NCBI GenBank assembly: GCA_007449985.2
Contig: VIIQ02000116.1
Location: forward strand, 62,001 to 126,000
Source of the DNA: Desmodesmus armatus
Lineage: Eukaryota > Chlorophyta > Chlorophyceae > Sphaeropleales > Scenedesmaceae
Direction: 5' to 3'
Length of the DNA: 64,000 bases
This document shows positions 40,451-52,513 of the stretch, piece by piece; position 1 is the stretch's first letter; each line of letters begins with the position of its first letter. Position numbers and translations under genes: made by a program. The notes under the pieces were generated by a model, which was not told the origin of the DNA, ran no database searches, and worked only from the letters and a program-made list of their open reading frames with translations.

Positions 40451-42966
40451 CTACGTTGCTGCGCCAGTGTGTGCTGCTGCTGCTGTGATGGCACGGCACA
40501 CCGGCTTGTGCTGCTTCCAGTGCCGCCGCTGACAGTCCCGGCAACAGTAGCGGGCCACCCGGCAGTCAGCACACAAGCCGCTGCGTCGACTGACCAGCTG
40601 CAGCTCCAGTGGACCCGCCAGCTGACTGCAGGCTGGGTTGTTGCAGGCACAGGGTAAGGCCTGGCTGGTGAGGGCTGTACCCAAGGACCGCAGTGCGGCA
40701 CACTGCTCCGCATGCAGTGTGCATGTCTGCACACCGTCTGGCAGTGACTGCAGGAACGCCTCAAGCTGCTGCTGCAAGGTCACCACATCGCAGCCTGCTG
40801 CTGACAGCTGCAGAGATGCAGAGGGATTCAGCAGGACAGTGCGCAGATTGTGGCACAGTATCAGGCACACTGTCTGCAGGTCTGTGATTGTAGGCATCAA
40901 CTCCATTTCGAACTCAACTACATACGGCAGCTTCGCAACTGCTGGTGCTGGCATGGCTGAGCCTCCGCTTGCCCCAGTTGCTGCCGCTGATGTGCTGGTG
41001 GCTGGTGTGACGCCGGCTGCTGCATCTGCCAGCCGTGCTGCTGTGTACAGCAGCACACGCCCGCTAATAGACAGCCAGCCTGCATATGCCATAGAACGTC
41101 TAACGCCCAGCTGGCGCCAGTGCGGCATCGACCTCTGCTGGGGGGGGGGGGGGGGGGGGGGGGAGCTTGCCAGCTGCGGGATTGGGGTGTGCAAAAAACC
41201 GCAGTGCCCACCATGACAGACCTTAGATGCCTAAGAACCACTTTCTAGCGTCGCAGCATTTTTGCACAGACAGGCCGCTCAGTGCAGCAGTGACTACTGC
41301 TTTATGCTGTAAGGGCACTGGTGGTCTGCAGACCGGCTGACGGATCGCTGGGCATGCTGTGCATTTATCACTGACAGTAAATGCTGTTGTTATGATACGC
41401 TTAGAATCCAGCTGCTGGATCCCTTGAATTGTTCCTCAGGTCTGGCTTGATCTTCAAGTGCTTTATCGTGCAGAGCATCGCAGTGCCCTCGCAGCATGAG
41501 CGTATTGAGTCAGGAAAACATGCGTCAATAGTTTGTTGGACAACTGGTGGGCCGCTGCGACCCAGGATGTGTCACGAGTGATGAGTCACCGCTGGCGACG
41601 GTGGCATCGCACAAGCAGCCCTCACCCCTGCCAAACGTCGTAGCAAAAATCAAGTTGGTTATTTGTGTCGACTTTCTTGGTACTGCGGCCTTGTGCTCAA
41701 AACTGTATTGCCCTCGCAGCATGTGTTCAATGGTTGCTGTGATGATGCATTCACACAGCTGTCGTTATAAACGCGTCACGGGTTGGCTGAACACGGCAAG
41801 CGAGCCGAGAACACATCAGTCGTACTGCCTCCCAGCGACAAGCAACCAGCCACAATGAGGCCAAACGGACACCTTTGGCATTGACAACAGGACAAATCAA
41901 AAGTTTTGTCGATAGCTTTGCCCGATTGATGCTCCCAGGTGTGGGCTCCAATGTCGACTGTGCGATGAACGCACAGTTATTGTCAAAGCGGAGTGTTTTT
42001 GTCGATTTCAAGATACATGTAGACGTATTAGACGCAGCTGGTCTGCCAACGGCCGGTTTGTCCTCCCCATTTGCCCAACCCCCCCTCCCCCGGGGAGGGG
42101 GGTGTCCAGACCGCCTAATTAGCATCTTCCTCTAAAGAGGTCGATGCAATATGACTGCCTTCAGCTACAGGAACTTGAAGACCGGCTGTCACACATGTCA
42201 AGGCTGTCACAACGGTGTGGACGGCTCTGTGTGCAATCTTGCTGTCAGCACCTGGCACTGCTGCTGCAGCACAGCCAGCCTTGTACAAGCTGCAGCACAG
42301 GCTGGCCAGCTGCAGCTGAGCGTGCTCTGCATTGACCCCGGCTGCCTCTGCAGCTGCTGCCCCTCCAGCCACTTCCAGCAAAGCTCCAGGACCTGAGTTG
42401 GTGAAGCAACAAAGAGTCCCTACATAGCGGCACAACCTTTCCAGTGTTTCACAAGCAAAGGCCGCGCTGTGTGCATTTTGCTGCAACTGCCGTACAGCTG
42501 CCTCAAATAGCTGCCCCACCCCCAGCACATGTGAGCCCAGAGCAGCTGCCGGCACATAGGGTATGCTGACGTCAGGGGAGGAGTGCGCAGCAAAGCAGAC
42601 GCCTTCAGCAAGCCCCCCTGCAATCATAAACTTGCTGAGGCCTGTGATGTGCAGTTCTGGGTAGACTGGCTTCACTTGGCTGCTGCTGCTGCTGCCATAT
42701 CCCTGTAGGCAGCTGGACCAGGGAGGTCCAGCACAGCTGAGCTGACCTGCACCACCATGGGCAGCAAGTCCTGCAGCAAGACCTGCTGCAGGTCTGCAGG
42801 AACTGGCTGGAACCTGTTGACAGTGCCATTGCTCCTTGCCGCGCTCATGGCGCAGCTTGCTGGCGCCACGTAGTGCTCCCAGTGTTGGAACTGCTGATGT
42901 GCTGGCTGTGTGGTCTGCTGGGCAATATACTGCAGCAGCAGAGGCGGCATGAGTAAGTGCGCCAAA

Positions 42967-42999
<33 letters not shown>

Positions 43000-45181
43000 G
43001 CTGTGTTCAAGCCAGATCGCCGTGGCGGCTGAGCGCCAAGCTGTCGAATTGCCAAACGCTCATAAATCTTTACGGCACGCACTGAGTTCCTCACTTCATT
43101 GAGCAGCGTTGCGGTGCTGTCTGACCTGCTGTGACCGGCCTTGAGGCCAAGCTTGGCTGCTGCTATGAGAAGCAGCGGCATGCTGCTGTCGCAACCCACT
43201 AGCTCCAGCAGCTTGCTGTGTGATGCAGGCAATTCTGCAAGCATCTCAGACACCAGCTGAGCTGTGGCAGTGGCGTCGCTAGCGAGGCTGGCCCGAAGTC
43301 GCCGGACATGCTTGCCTACTCCACCAGCAAAGCTTCTGCTGCTGCTGCCGCTACTGCCGGTGGCACTGCCGGTGCTGCTGCTGCTGCTGGTGGTGCTACC
43401 GGCCAGTGGCCGCAGTGCGGCCACCAAGCCTGGATCCTTGCGCTGCAGCAACAGCATAGCATGGATGCTGGTTGCCATGTTGATGGTGAGGCAGGGCAAA
43501 AGGCTGGGGCCCTGCAGCATGGCATCGAGATGCTGCTGCGACTGGTTTGAACCGGGCTTGTCTCCGCCAACAAGAGCACTGTCATGTGCCTGGAACAGAG
43601 CCACAAGGGCGTAACCAGCTGTTTCCCATTCAGACACAACCTCTGCAAGGTGGGGGGCTGCAGCCTCCACACTGTACTGCCCTGCCACATGGCTAACATG
43701 CTGATACACTTCCAGGGCTGCTTGCAGGACAGGCTCTGTGCAGTCAGCCGCCAGCTTGCAGACAAACTCAACCTCACCAGCAGGACCTGGCCAACACTTT
43801 GACAGCATTGTGTAGAGGCGCAGGCCAGCACTGCAAGTGTGCAGGTTGAGTTGCAGCTGTAGCAGCAGCTGGTTGCCTGGGTTGCTGCTGCTCCTGCTGC
43901 TGCCAGCAGCAGCAGTGCTGCTGCTGCTGCTGCCATCAGAGCGGGTGCTGCTGCTGCCACTGGTCCGTGCTGCTTGAGCCTGCTCAGCCCCATGTGCAAG
44001 CAGCTTTGGGAGCAGCTGCAGAAGGCCTGAACGCTGCAGCTGCTGGGCGCATGCAGCAGTTGCAGGGCTATCCTGCAGTGCTGAGTTGAGGTAGAGCGGC
44101 TGCAGCAAGAGGCACAGGTTTTTTAAGGCAAGCCTAATCGCTTGGTCTGCTCGCCAGTCAGTAGTGAATGTTGCTGAGCCCTGCGGCTCACTAGGCCTTG
44201 CTGCAGTGGATGCTGTTGCTGCAGCAGCCGGGCCTTGCAGCACAGGGCCCGTGCCGCTAGATGCCTTGCCTGAGTGCCCGTGCGGAACTGAACTGCCAGG
44301 AGCACTGTCAGTGCCACTGCCGCTGCTGCTGCCGCTGCTGCCGCTGCCGCCGCTGCTGGTGCTGCCAGCTGCCAGCCTAGTGGGTGTGCTGAGCGATGGG
44401 CCTGGGCCGGAGCTGCCAACAGTGGTCTTCAATGAAGGCTTTGAGGCGCCTGCAAAGAAACCCCGCTGCATGCCGCTGCCTTGTTTACTGTTTGAGGCGC
44501 TGCTGCTGGCGCTGGTGCTGGTGCTGGCGCTGGCGCCTGTGCTGGCTCTGCTTGGTGTGCTGTGCAGTGGCACAGGGCCGGAGCTAGCAGAACGGGTTGG
44601 GGGCAAGAACCGCGTCAGCACCTTGCAGCATGCCACAGCTAGGTGGTAGGGCACCTGCATAACAACAGCAAGGCAGGTTGGCAAGCAGATCAGGTACTTG
44701 CAAAAGTACTGCTGTAAAGCAGTCTTTGCATGCACGAAACGTACTGCACCGGTGCCTGGCAGAATTGCATTGTCGAAACTTCTGCCATGGCCTGTGCCAA
44801 ATCCTTCCAGCCACATGGTGGACACCAGCATGCCATGAGGAAATTCTGCAGGGTATTGTGATGTCTCAGTGTGCTACGCTTGGGCCTCTCAGTCAGCCTA
44901 ACAGCCTGAAGATGGTTCGAGGCGTCCAGCTCAGATGCCATGTTCAACATGTTTTGGAAACACACCTGCTTGTTCACCAGCTTATTCCAGGCTGCCTGCG
45001 TCATTGGAGCCATGCCAGCAACGGCTGTTGTCTGACGTTGCAGCAGCTTGTCCATGACAGAGTCGACGTTGCCTGAGCGTGCTGAGCCTGCTGTGCTGCT
45101 GCTGTTGCTGCTTGCAGGCATGGCAGCCAACTCCTCGAGTAGCTTGATTTTGGGCTGCCATTCTAGTGGTGACATAGTCAT
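40451..45181 (-). CDS. Large MYND-finger protein 1 (possibly two gene models)
   Basis: Proposed exons on the minus strand: 45181-44966, 44654-42747, 42702-42169 and 41137-40451, about 1114 aa. The start MTMSPLEWQPKIKLLEELAA aligns in layout with the start of the paralogue at 50220. The long exon 2 has Ser/Gly-rich tracts, a polyQ run (about 42970-43002) and helical Leu/Ala-rich repeats of unknown fold. The last exon carries a MYND zinc finger: CNNPAC, CADCRVARYC, CRDCQ and HWKQHKPVC. MYND fingers bind proline-rich partners and occur in chromatin and signalling proteins. Intron 2 is only 44 nt (42746-42703). If the exon 3 donor at 42168 is not used, the frame ends at 42115 and the MYND part (ORF 41194-40451) would be a separate gene. 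A 24-nt G run directly before the last exon (plus strand 41140-41163) acts as its polypyrimidine tract on the coding strand. Confidence 0.65.
41140..41163. repeat. G homopolymer, 24 nt
   Basis: An unbroken G run on the plus strand, C on the coding strand, next to the putative splice acceptor of the MYND exon. Its true length is likely to be unreliable in sequencing. Similar runs occur at 50701-50716 (G) and about 32334-32345 (C). Confidence 0.9.
42080..42102. repeat. G/C-only hairpin
   Basis: CCCCCCTCCCC-C-GGGGAGGGGGG forms a perfect 11-bp stem with a one-nucleotide loop, 12 nt beyond the alternative stop codon of the MYND gene (inside its proposed intron 3). Confidence 0.85.
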
Positions 45182-46990
45182 GCCTGCAATACACAGCACC
45201 ATAAACTTTCCAGTGAGGATACCTGCGCCGCACGGGTGGTGCATGGTGCACATATGCCTTTGACCATGGAGTACTTTTTCCGACACCTGGTGCAACCTGG
45301 ATTCCTCAACTCGGTGCATTTTATGCATGCCTTGGACGCACATGCAGAGACTGTTGCATGCCTGGTGTTGCCGTTCGGAAAATCCTGTGCTGCTCTCAGT
45401 TGATCCTGCCTGATCAGGCCATGCAGCGTCTCATCAACAGCTGAAACTGCTGGGCAGTACTTTTGGAACTCTGATGCGGCTATTTGGAAAACTTATCTCT
45501 GAAGACCCAGCACAGATCGCACACACCTTGCGGAACTGTTGCAGGGAGTATGCTGGGTGCCACGAAGCTGGAAGGCTTGCAGCAGCTGTGTGATGGGGTA
45601 GTAGTACAGTGATGTTGTTGACAGCACGGGCAAAAACAGCAGCCAAGGGTTTGGGTCACAGCATCAGCATGCACATGTGCAGCCTTATGTCATCATCCTT
45701 TGATTCATGCGTCGATGGCTGCAGCGCACGTATGTTAGCTTGCAAGTCGCCAAAAGAGGTTATGAGTACATGGCGTAGCTTTTTGGCATGTTTGCACCTG
45801 ATTACGAAATGCCGGGTTTACCGCTGTTTTCTGATCTGTGTCGTCACACATCGGGATCACGCCTTGATGAAAGCAAAACGCACTCCAGTGCATTGATTTA
45901 CCTTTTTCGCGTTTAACTGGCGAATAGCGGCAGCATCAGCAACAAAATGAAGCTTCCTAAAGGCCATTACTGTACTGCACTGATGGCATACCAACTGCCG
46001 ATTGTGTGGCAGCAGTGGCGTTGTTTGCATTTGTTGGGGGCACGTCTCAACACCACGTGGTCCATGATTACATGCTTGGTCACCAGCGCTACTGTGACAA
46101 TTGACTTTACGTTATGACAGTTGGCAGTGACAAAGACCGGCAGCATCACAAATGATGTGTACCCTACTTGCATGTCTGCAGAGGTGGGCTTAATAGGTCA
46201 TCCCCAGCACTGGCCAGCAGGCCTCAGGCTCGTGAGTTTCATCACTTATGTAAACTAGTACTCAGCTGGCAGGTTCACTTTCTGGGTGAATCAGTGAATG
46301 TAGCTTCAAGTTGCACCATGTGTGCCTTTTGGCATGGTTCATATCAGAGCCACAGCATCAGGGGGCTGCAGGACAGAGCCCAGTAAGCAAATGCAAACAC
46401 GTTTCAAACTGTTGAACAGTGACTGGCACACTGCAGTACCTCAGCACAGGCTGTCAGCACCCACTGGGTGCATGGCATGCGACCATAACGCCACAATGTG
46501 GCAAATAGTGGCATGCATAAAACATATACATCAGAAGTATCATGGCGTCAAGCGTGAAGACAATTCAGCTGTACCCAGCCAGAGTGGCAAAAAACAACCC
46601 AGCCTCTGGCGGCTGCTGCCACATGTGCACTGTATAGTGCAGCACCATGCCCCGATCCTTGACTTGGGCTCTCAAACGGTGGGAGGCCACCGCACCCACC
46701 GCAATGCGAAAACCGACTCCTCCAACAAGCAATCACTGTTGCCATCAATCCCCAGCTTAGGCTGTTGCCATCAATCCCCAGCTTAGGACCTCCCAGCCTG
46801 CTTTGCACTTGCATCCTGTGAAGTGTGATACATAGGTGGGGAGTTGTGTGCTCCTACTCCTTGCCCTTGTTGGCCAGCCATCCACCATACAAGCACTTGC
46901 ATCCTTGGTCCGTGATGCGGCACCTTGAAGGCTGTGCAGCACTGACAGACAGACACCGGTGAAGTAATGCTGCTGGCGTAGCCCAGCTGT
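45182..46990. other. Intergenic region between the two MYND genes
   Basis: I see no supported gene in this 1.8-kb stretch. It holds a 26-nt unit, CTGTTGCCATCAATCCCCAG and six more bases, repeated exactly in tandem (46736-46761 and 46762-46787). The promoter of MYND 1 and the 3' UTR of MYND 2 should lie here. Confidence 0.55.
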
Positions 46991-48337
46991 TCAAGCTGCG
47001 GCATCAGACTTGGCAGCCACTGCATTTGCAGCAGCTGCTGCAGCCGTGAGTGCCTTGCACACGGGCTTGTGCAGCTTCCAGGCGACTCTCTGGCAGCTTT
47101 TTGAGCAGTACCTGGCTGCACGACAGCTGCTGCACCTGCTGATGCTCCCTTGGACAAGACTGGACTCTGAGGGGCCTGAAAAGGTTGTGCAGGCGGGGTT
47201 GTTGCATGCCCCGGGGTGTGCAAAGCTGGTCAGAGCCCACCCCACTGAATGCAGCTGCTGCTGCAGCTGCGCCATGACTGGTAGTGGATTTGCCAATGCG
47301 CCTGTTGCTTCATCGTGAGCGGAACATGCTGCATTGCTGGCTGTTGATGCGTCTCGCAGGCACTGCATTACGCCCTCTGTGTTGTAGCCCAGTCCTTCAA
47401 GCTGCGCTGCATTGCTTCCTGCGCTGAGCCATGCACTGCTGGCGCCGATGATTGGGTCAAGCTCGGCATGGATGCCTGCTGCGATGAAGCCCTCAATACG
47501 GGAAGGGGTGGCTGCACCACTCATCAGCAAGCAGCAGCGTCCCAGCAGCGCCAACAATGACATCACAACTGCGATATCTGAAGGGCTTGCTGCATTGCTG
47601 CGAGTACCATTGCTGCCAGCATGCGGGCCTGCCTGATGGGCGGTTGATTTGCCGCTGTCAGCCGCTGCATGGATGACTGCGCACACGACCTGGGCAGCCA
47701 CACTCAGTGAAGGGTTCTCCAGTATGACCAGGCCAGCCTTGGCGCCCTGGCAAACTGAGCCCAATGCGGCAGCACCTCCCAGCCAACCTGCCAGGTCCAA
47801 AGGCGATACGTCGACGTCAGTGGAGCTCCTCGAGGATAAGTTCTTGCAGGCATGGAAGCTGTCGTGCAGAGCGCCCTTCAGCATGGTGGCAAGGAGGCTA
47901 CAAAGCTGCTTGAATGGCTTGCTGCCTGGGCTGCTGTGCGCGATGATGGGGTCAACAAGGGGTCCAATTGCAAACCTTGAGCCACCCCACGTTGGAATCA
48001 GAACACTGGGTAGGTGCGATGAAACATCTTTGAAATGTAGGGATGCTTGGTTTGCCGTGCTGCTCGTGCTGCTGTCAAGCCTGCCCCTGCTGGGTCCCTC
48101 AGCTTGCATCGTATCAAAGTGCTGACCTACAGCCGACTCCATGCGGCAGAGGCTTTCAAGCACAGCGCACAAGTGCCCTGCTGCTGTAGCAGCAGCAGCA
48201 CTTGTGTACCCGTCAGCTTGGGGTTCTTTCGGGCCAGACTGCACTCCTGGGAAGTATTCCGGGTATGACATGGCTTTGGCCAGGGTGCCAACAGCCGTCA
48301 GTGCATCAACCATCCGTGACGTGTCGCAGCATATGCC

Positions 48338-48378
<41 letters not shown>

Positions 48379-50220
48379 CAAGGTGACTGTGAGCGCCACG
48401 CCCCCTGTTACCACGGCCATCTGTGCTGGTAGCTGCATCTGAAGCTGCATCCGGCTCACCCTCTGGACCCATCCCAACTGCTGTGGCCCAGAGCTGTAGT
48501 AGCTTTGGCACCAGCTGGCCTAGCTGCTGCAGTTGGCGCGCATGCACGTCAGCTGACAGGCGCACATAGACTTTGGGCTGGTCAGAAGCAGGTTGTGCCC
48601 GACCAAGGTTTTCCTCCGGCATCTGGCCAGTCATGTGCAGGTGCAAGGTGACAGGCCCATCCTGCAGGATCTTTCGGTAATGGTCAAGCAAGCTGTATGC
48701 TGTGCTGCACGCCTGCATGCAGTAGAATATGTACTTGTCACTGGAACTGGGCTTGTCCACCACCCACTGCAGCAACACACCTGGCATCAGCAGCTGAAGC
48801 CTTAGCTGCTGCTGTATTTCCTGCAGCAGCTGCTGCGACCAGGTTGGCGGGGTGCTGTTGAGCAGGAAGGCCTTGAGGTGGTCGCGCATGTTGAGCAAGC
48901 GCCGTGTGTGGTTGCTGAGGTCCGCCTCAATCTGGTAGCATGACTGCAGGCACTGAAGCTCTGCCAAGCTTTGTGTTGCAGCCCAGACTGCTGCACTGCA
49001 GCTGACACCCAGCTGCTGCAGCAGGCGATCCAAAGATGCAGGAACCTGTCCTGAAGCCAGTTCTGCAGGCAGCTGCTGTGCTGCTGGGCCCACTGGCAGG
49101 TCTTCACTGACGCTGCTGTCCTGCTGCAGCCGATGGGTTTGAATACGCAGCATGAGGTGCAGGATCACCATCCAAAAAGTTGCGCACTCCATGTGGTGGC
49201 GGCTGAGCACGGCAGCATGTGCGATCAAGATTTCAGGGGTCTTGCGCATGCCTGCTGGTGCCTTCCCTGCAGTGGCGCTGATGCTGGGGTCCTGCTCAAG
49301 TGCATCGTTCACTGCTGCTGTGCAACGCATGGCAAGCTCCATGGTGAGTGTGGCCAGCTCTTGCTGGGACTCTGTTGGCACAGTGCTGTCCTGCCCTGTG
49401 CTGGAGTTGCTACCATGCTGACTATCTGGCAGGACGGTGCTGAGGTACTGCCAGCTGGCGATCACCAGGTGCTGGGCGGCCAGCAGGCGGTCTGCGCTGG
49501 GTGTCCTGTCTGCTGAGTCCACTTGCAGCAACCTGTCCACACAGACCAAGACCTGACATGTCCTATGGGCTTGTGCCTCTGCAAACTCGCCAGGGTGCCG
49601 CCCGCTGCGTCAGCACCCGTCCAGCATGGGTTCAAACCTTGCCCTGTCTGCAGCCGGGACGCTTGCTGGCCATACACCTGCAACTGCCTGCAGCTGCATA
49701 GCAGCATCTGTGATGAGTGTGGGCAAGTGCTCCAGCATTTTTGACTTCTGCAGCTGTTGCATCACGGCTTCTGCGGCTCGGACGCTGGTCTGAGCAGCTG
49801 CAGGCACTGTTGTGCTGGTGACATAGGTACCTCCCAGAATCACGTATGCTGCATTGATTGCACACTCTGTCTTCAGGAAGTGGCGTGTTGCTGCCAGCTG
49901 GCTGCACTTTTTGAAGATCTTGAGGGGCACCTGCGCATTGCAGATTACAGTCGTTCAAGGAGGGCTTCAGCAGTAGCACGTCCAGCACACAGTGCAATGC
50001 AAGGCGCCCAACTCTAAGACTGTCCAGCAGCGCTCACCTTTTCTTGCACCAAATCTTTCAATGTCTTGTTGCTCCATGGCCATTCGCTGCAAAATTTCTC
50101 CGCAGCCGAGGTCGCAGCATCAGACTTCTTCACAAGGCCTGCTGTCAAGTGGGAGTGTGGCTCAGCCAACAGCTCTTCCAGCTTCCTGATAAGAACCTCA
50201 TGGTGATTTGTGGTTGTCAT
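46991..50220 (-). CDS. Large MYND-finger protein 2
   Basis: Three exons on the minus strand, 50220-50038, 49930-49617 and 49532-46991, join in one frame to give about 1012 aa; introns are 107 and 84 nt. The start MTTTNHHEVLIRKLEELLAE is the first ATG after an upstream ATG (50241) that I consider less likely. Most of the protein is Ala/Leu/Gln/Ser-rich and helical with no recognisable domain, with a polySer tract encoded by a CTG run (about 48341-48377). The C-terminus is a MYND zinc finger: CNNPAC, CSSCRAARYC, SKSCQ and AWKLHKPVC. The overall layout (short N-terminal exon, long central region, C-terminal MYND) matches the neighbour at 40451-45181, so the two are probably tandem paralogues. 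The function is unknown; protein-protein binding through the finger is likely. Confidence 0.8.
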
Positions 50221-52513
50221 GTGTCCTGCAGAAGGGTGCAAGGGGGATGAGAAAAGCTAGTAAGCCTCTGTAGAGAGGCAGAGGCAAATCTACAGTGCAA
50301 GCTGTGTCTACTGCTGCTGTTGGAGCAAGGGGACGACTGCAAAGTGTATTAGAAGGATGACGAGCACGCATGAGTGAATGAAGACAGCAATCGAGCTCAT
50401 GGACTCACCAAAGCAGCTGCGCGTATGGTGGTGGCCCAGCAGCTGTCAGTGTGCTGGCAGAACAGACATCCAAGACGACCCAATCAAACAAGCTCGATTC
50501 GTTACGTTGGTGGAAAGCTCTTGCCTCGAGCGCTTTGCAGTGTTCAGGGCGCATGTCTGTCAGTTTGAGTTCGAATTCTTCTACATCACACTTTCATACT
50601 CAGTGGTAATACTGCATGCAAGCTACTGTGCAGACGTACCAGTGTGCAAGTCCACTGTGATTGTTCGTTTGTCATGCTTGTGAGGTGGGAGGGGAGTTTA
50701 GGGGGGGGGGGGGGGGAGGCAGGGGCCAGTGCCCAGGCACTCAGTGTCTGAGGATGCTTTTGTCAGCCTTCCTTTGTGCACTTGGTTAGATGCAGGATAG
50801 AAGCTTTCAAGTCTGCATGTCCACTGTCTCCCGCTTGCAATCGTTGACACTGTTTTATGAGAGTGGCCCCCTCTTGCCTCAAGCCTTCACGCCTTGAAGC
50901 CGTAACTGCAGAGTCAACCATGTTCAGTCACACCCAATCGTGGTGCAGTGCAGCTTCATGTGTTGGACATGGTCAGCTGTCATGAGGCTCAATAGGCAAA
51001 ATCAAGTCAAGCAATTGCACCCACTAGACTTTTCCTGGCCTGACTACAGCAGCACTGCATGTCACCAACCCGCATGTCCCAAGGGTGGGGCACAAGGCAT
51101 ACAGCAGTGAGTGAAGTTCAACGCTGAGGTCAGCACTGGACGGTCCGCCTGAGAGCCTAACTGAGCACCCCGCACAGCTCCTGTCACGCCCTTGTGCGTC
51201 CCCACCCCGCCAGCAGCAGCCGCAACAGTCCCTGCCAGCCCAGCCTGGCCTGCTGCCCTATGCGCGCCTGCACACAATGCTGGCTGCTGTCGCACAATAG
51301 GTGTGCTCATTACAGTCTGCTGTCTTTGCTGTCTGGACATTTTCCTGTCCCACAGACTTACAGTTGACAACAAGTGCATGCCACGGGTGTCCCCACTTGG
51401 TGGCAGCAAATGATACGGACGCCCCTGCCTGGTCGAATGGGTTGTCAGCAAAATAGCACCGTACTACGTCACGCACCGTGCGTAGTGCAACTAAGTAAGA
51501 CTGCCAGAACCAGCCAACAACTGCAGCCATCAGGCAGGCTCTGTTGGCACCCACAAGACCACACAGGGAGTACACAGTCATCGGCTCTGCAAAGTTTGAC
51601 ACTTGTGTGACACATGCTTAAGCGGCACTACAACAACCCGCTCACGGAAACAAGCCAAGACAGCACTTCACCACATGACAGCTGCAGGCAACCGCACAAG
51701 TGCATGGGACCATAAGCTGCAACCAGCAGCAGCGCTGCCAGCGCCATGGGCCATGGCCAAGTCAAGCCAGCTACAAGTAGCTGCTACCATCACCTTCACC
51801 TGCAGGAACTTGCTGGCACCAACCCTGCTGCAAACCTCCCCAGACATTACCACTAGCTGCATGGACCCGACACTACTAGTGTGATACACACCCAGGACAG
51901 CGGCTGCTGGTTTGACTCAAGTGGCTATCGATAGCCACTTATAGATATCACGCCTCAGCGTATGCATAGTCTGTCACTTGTCAGATTAGCAAGCAATGCC
52001 GCTGTGATCCTTCGTGGTTGTCATCAGACTTGGCAGCAGCAGCAGCAGCTGCTGTGCGCCTGCAAGGTTGCTGCATCTGGTAGCAGCAGTGGGCCCATCA
52101 TCAGGGGCCTGCACAGACAGCAAGCCAAAGGCAGAACAGCCAACAGGGTTGCAGTCAGCAGAGCTGTTTGCTCTGTAACCAACATGACAAGTGTGGCAAA
52201 TGCAGGACATAGCGCAAGCAGGTGCTCGGATCTGCAAGCAAGCCATCTTGCAGGAAATACAATTGAATGCCCCTCCTTCTAGCAGTGATGCACTGCAGGC
52301 AGATACTTCTGCCAACTGAAGTACTGCTTGTAGCAGTACCTTAGTGTGCCAGTTGGCTAACATGCCCTGTTGGCCTGATAACTAGTGTAGCATGTAGAGC
52401 CTACAACAAAACTGTCACAGAGGTAAGTCACTCTTTCTGCTGACATGAGAAAGCCTACTTTTGCTTACCTCACTAAGCCACTCTGCGAGCAGCAGCTGAC
52501 CAGGAGGCTGCCT
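50221..52513. other. Mostly non-coding stretch with one possible unrecognised exon
   Basis: No gene can be assigned with confidence. A minus-strand frame at about 51602-51258 reads like protein (MTVYSLCGLVGANRACLMAA, then YFADNPFDQAGASVSFAATK). It is followed by a good donor, GTAAGT, so an unrecognised gene with a hydrophobic segment is possible. A 16-nt G run lies at 50701-50716. Confidence 0.4.

Noticed and set aside
42968..43002. CTG run as a repeat-expansion or structural element
   Set aside because: It simply encodes a polyglutamine tract in the MYND protein. Similar runs are common across the window.
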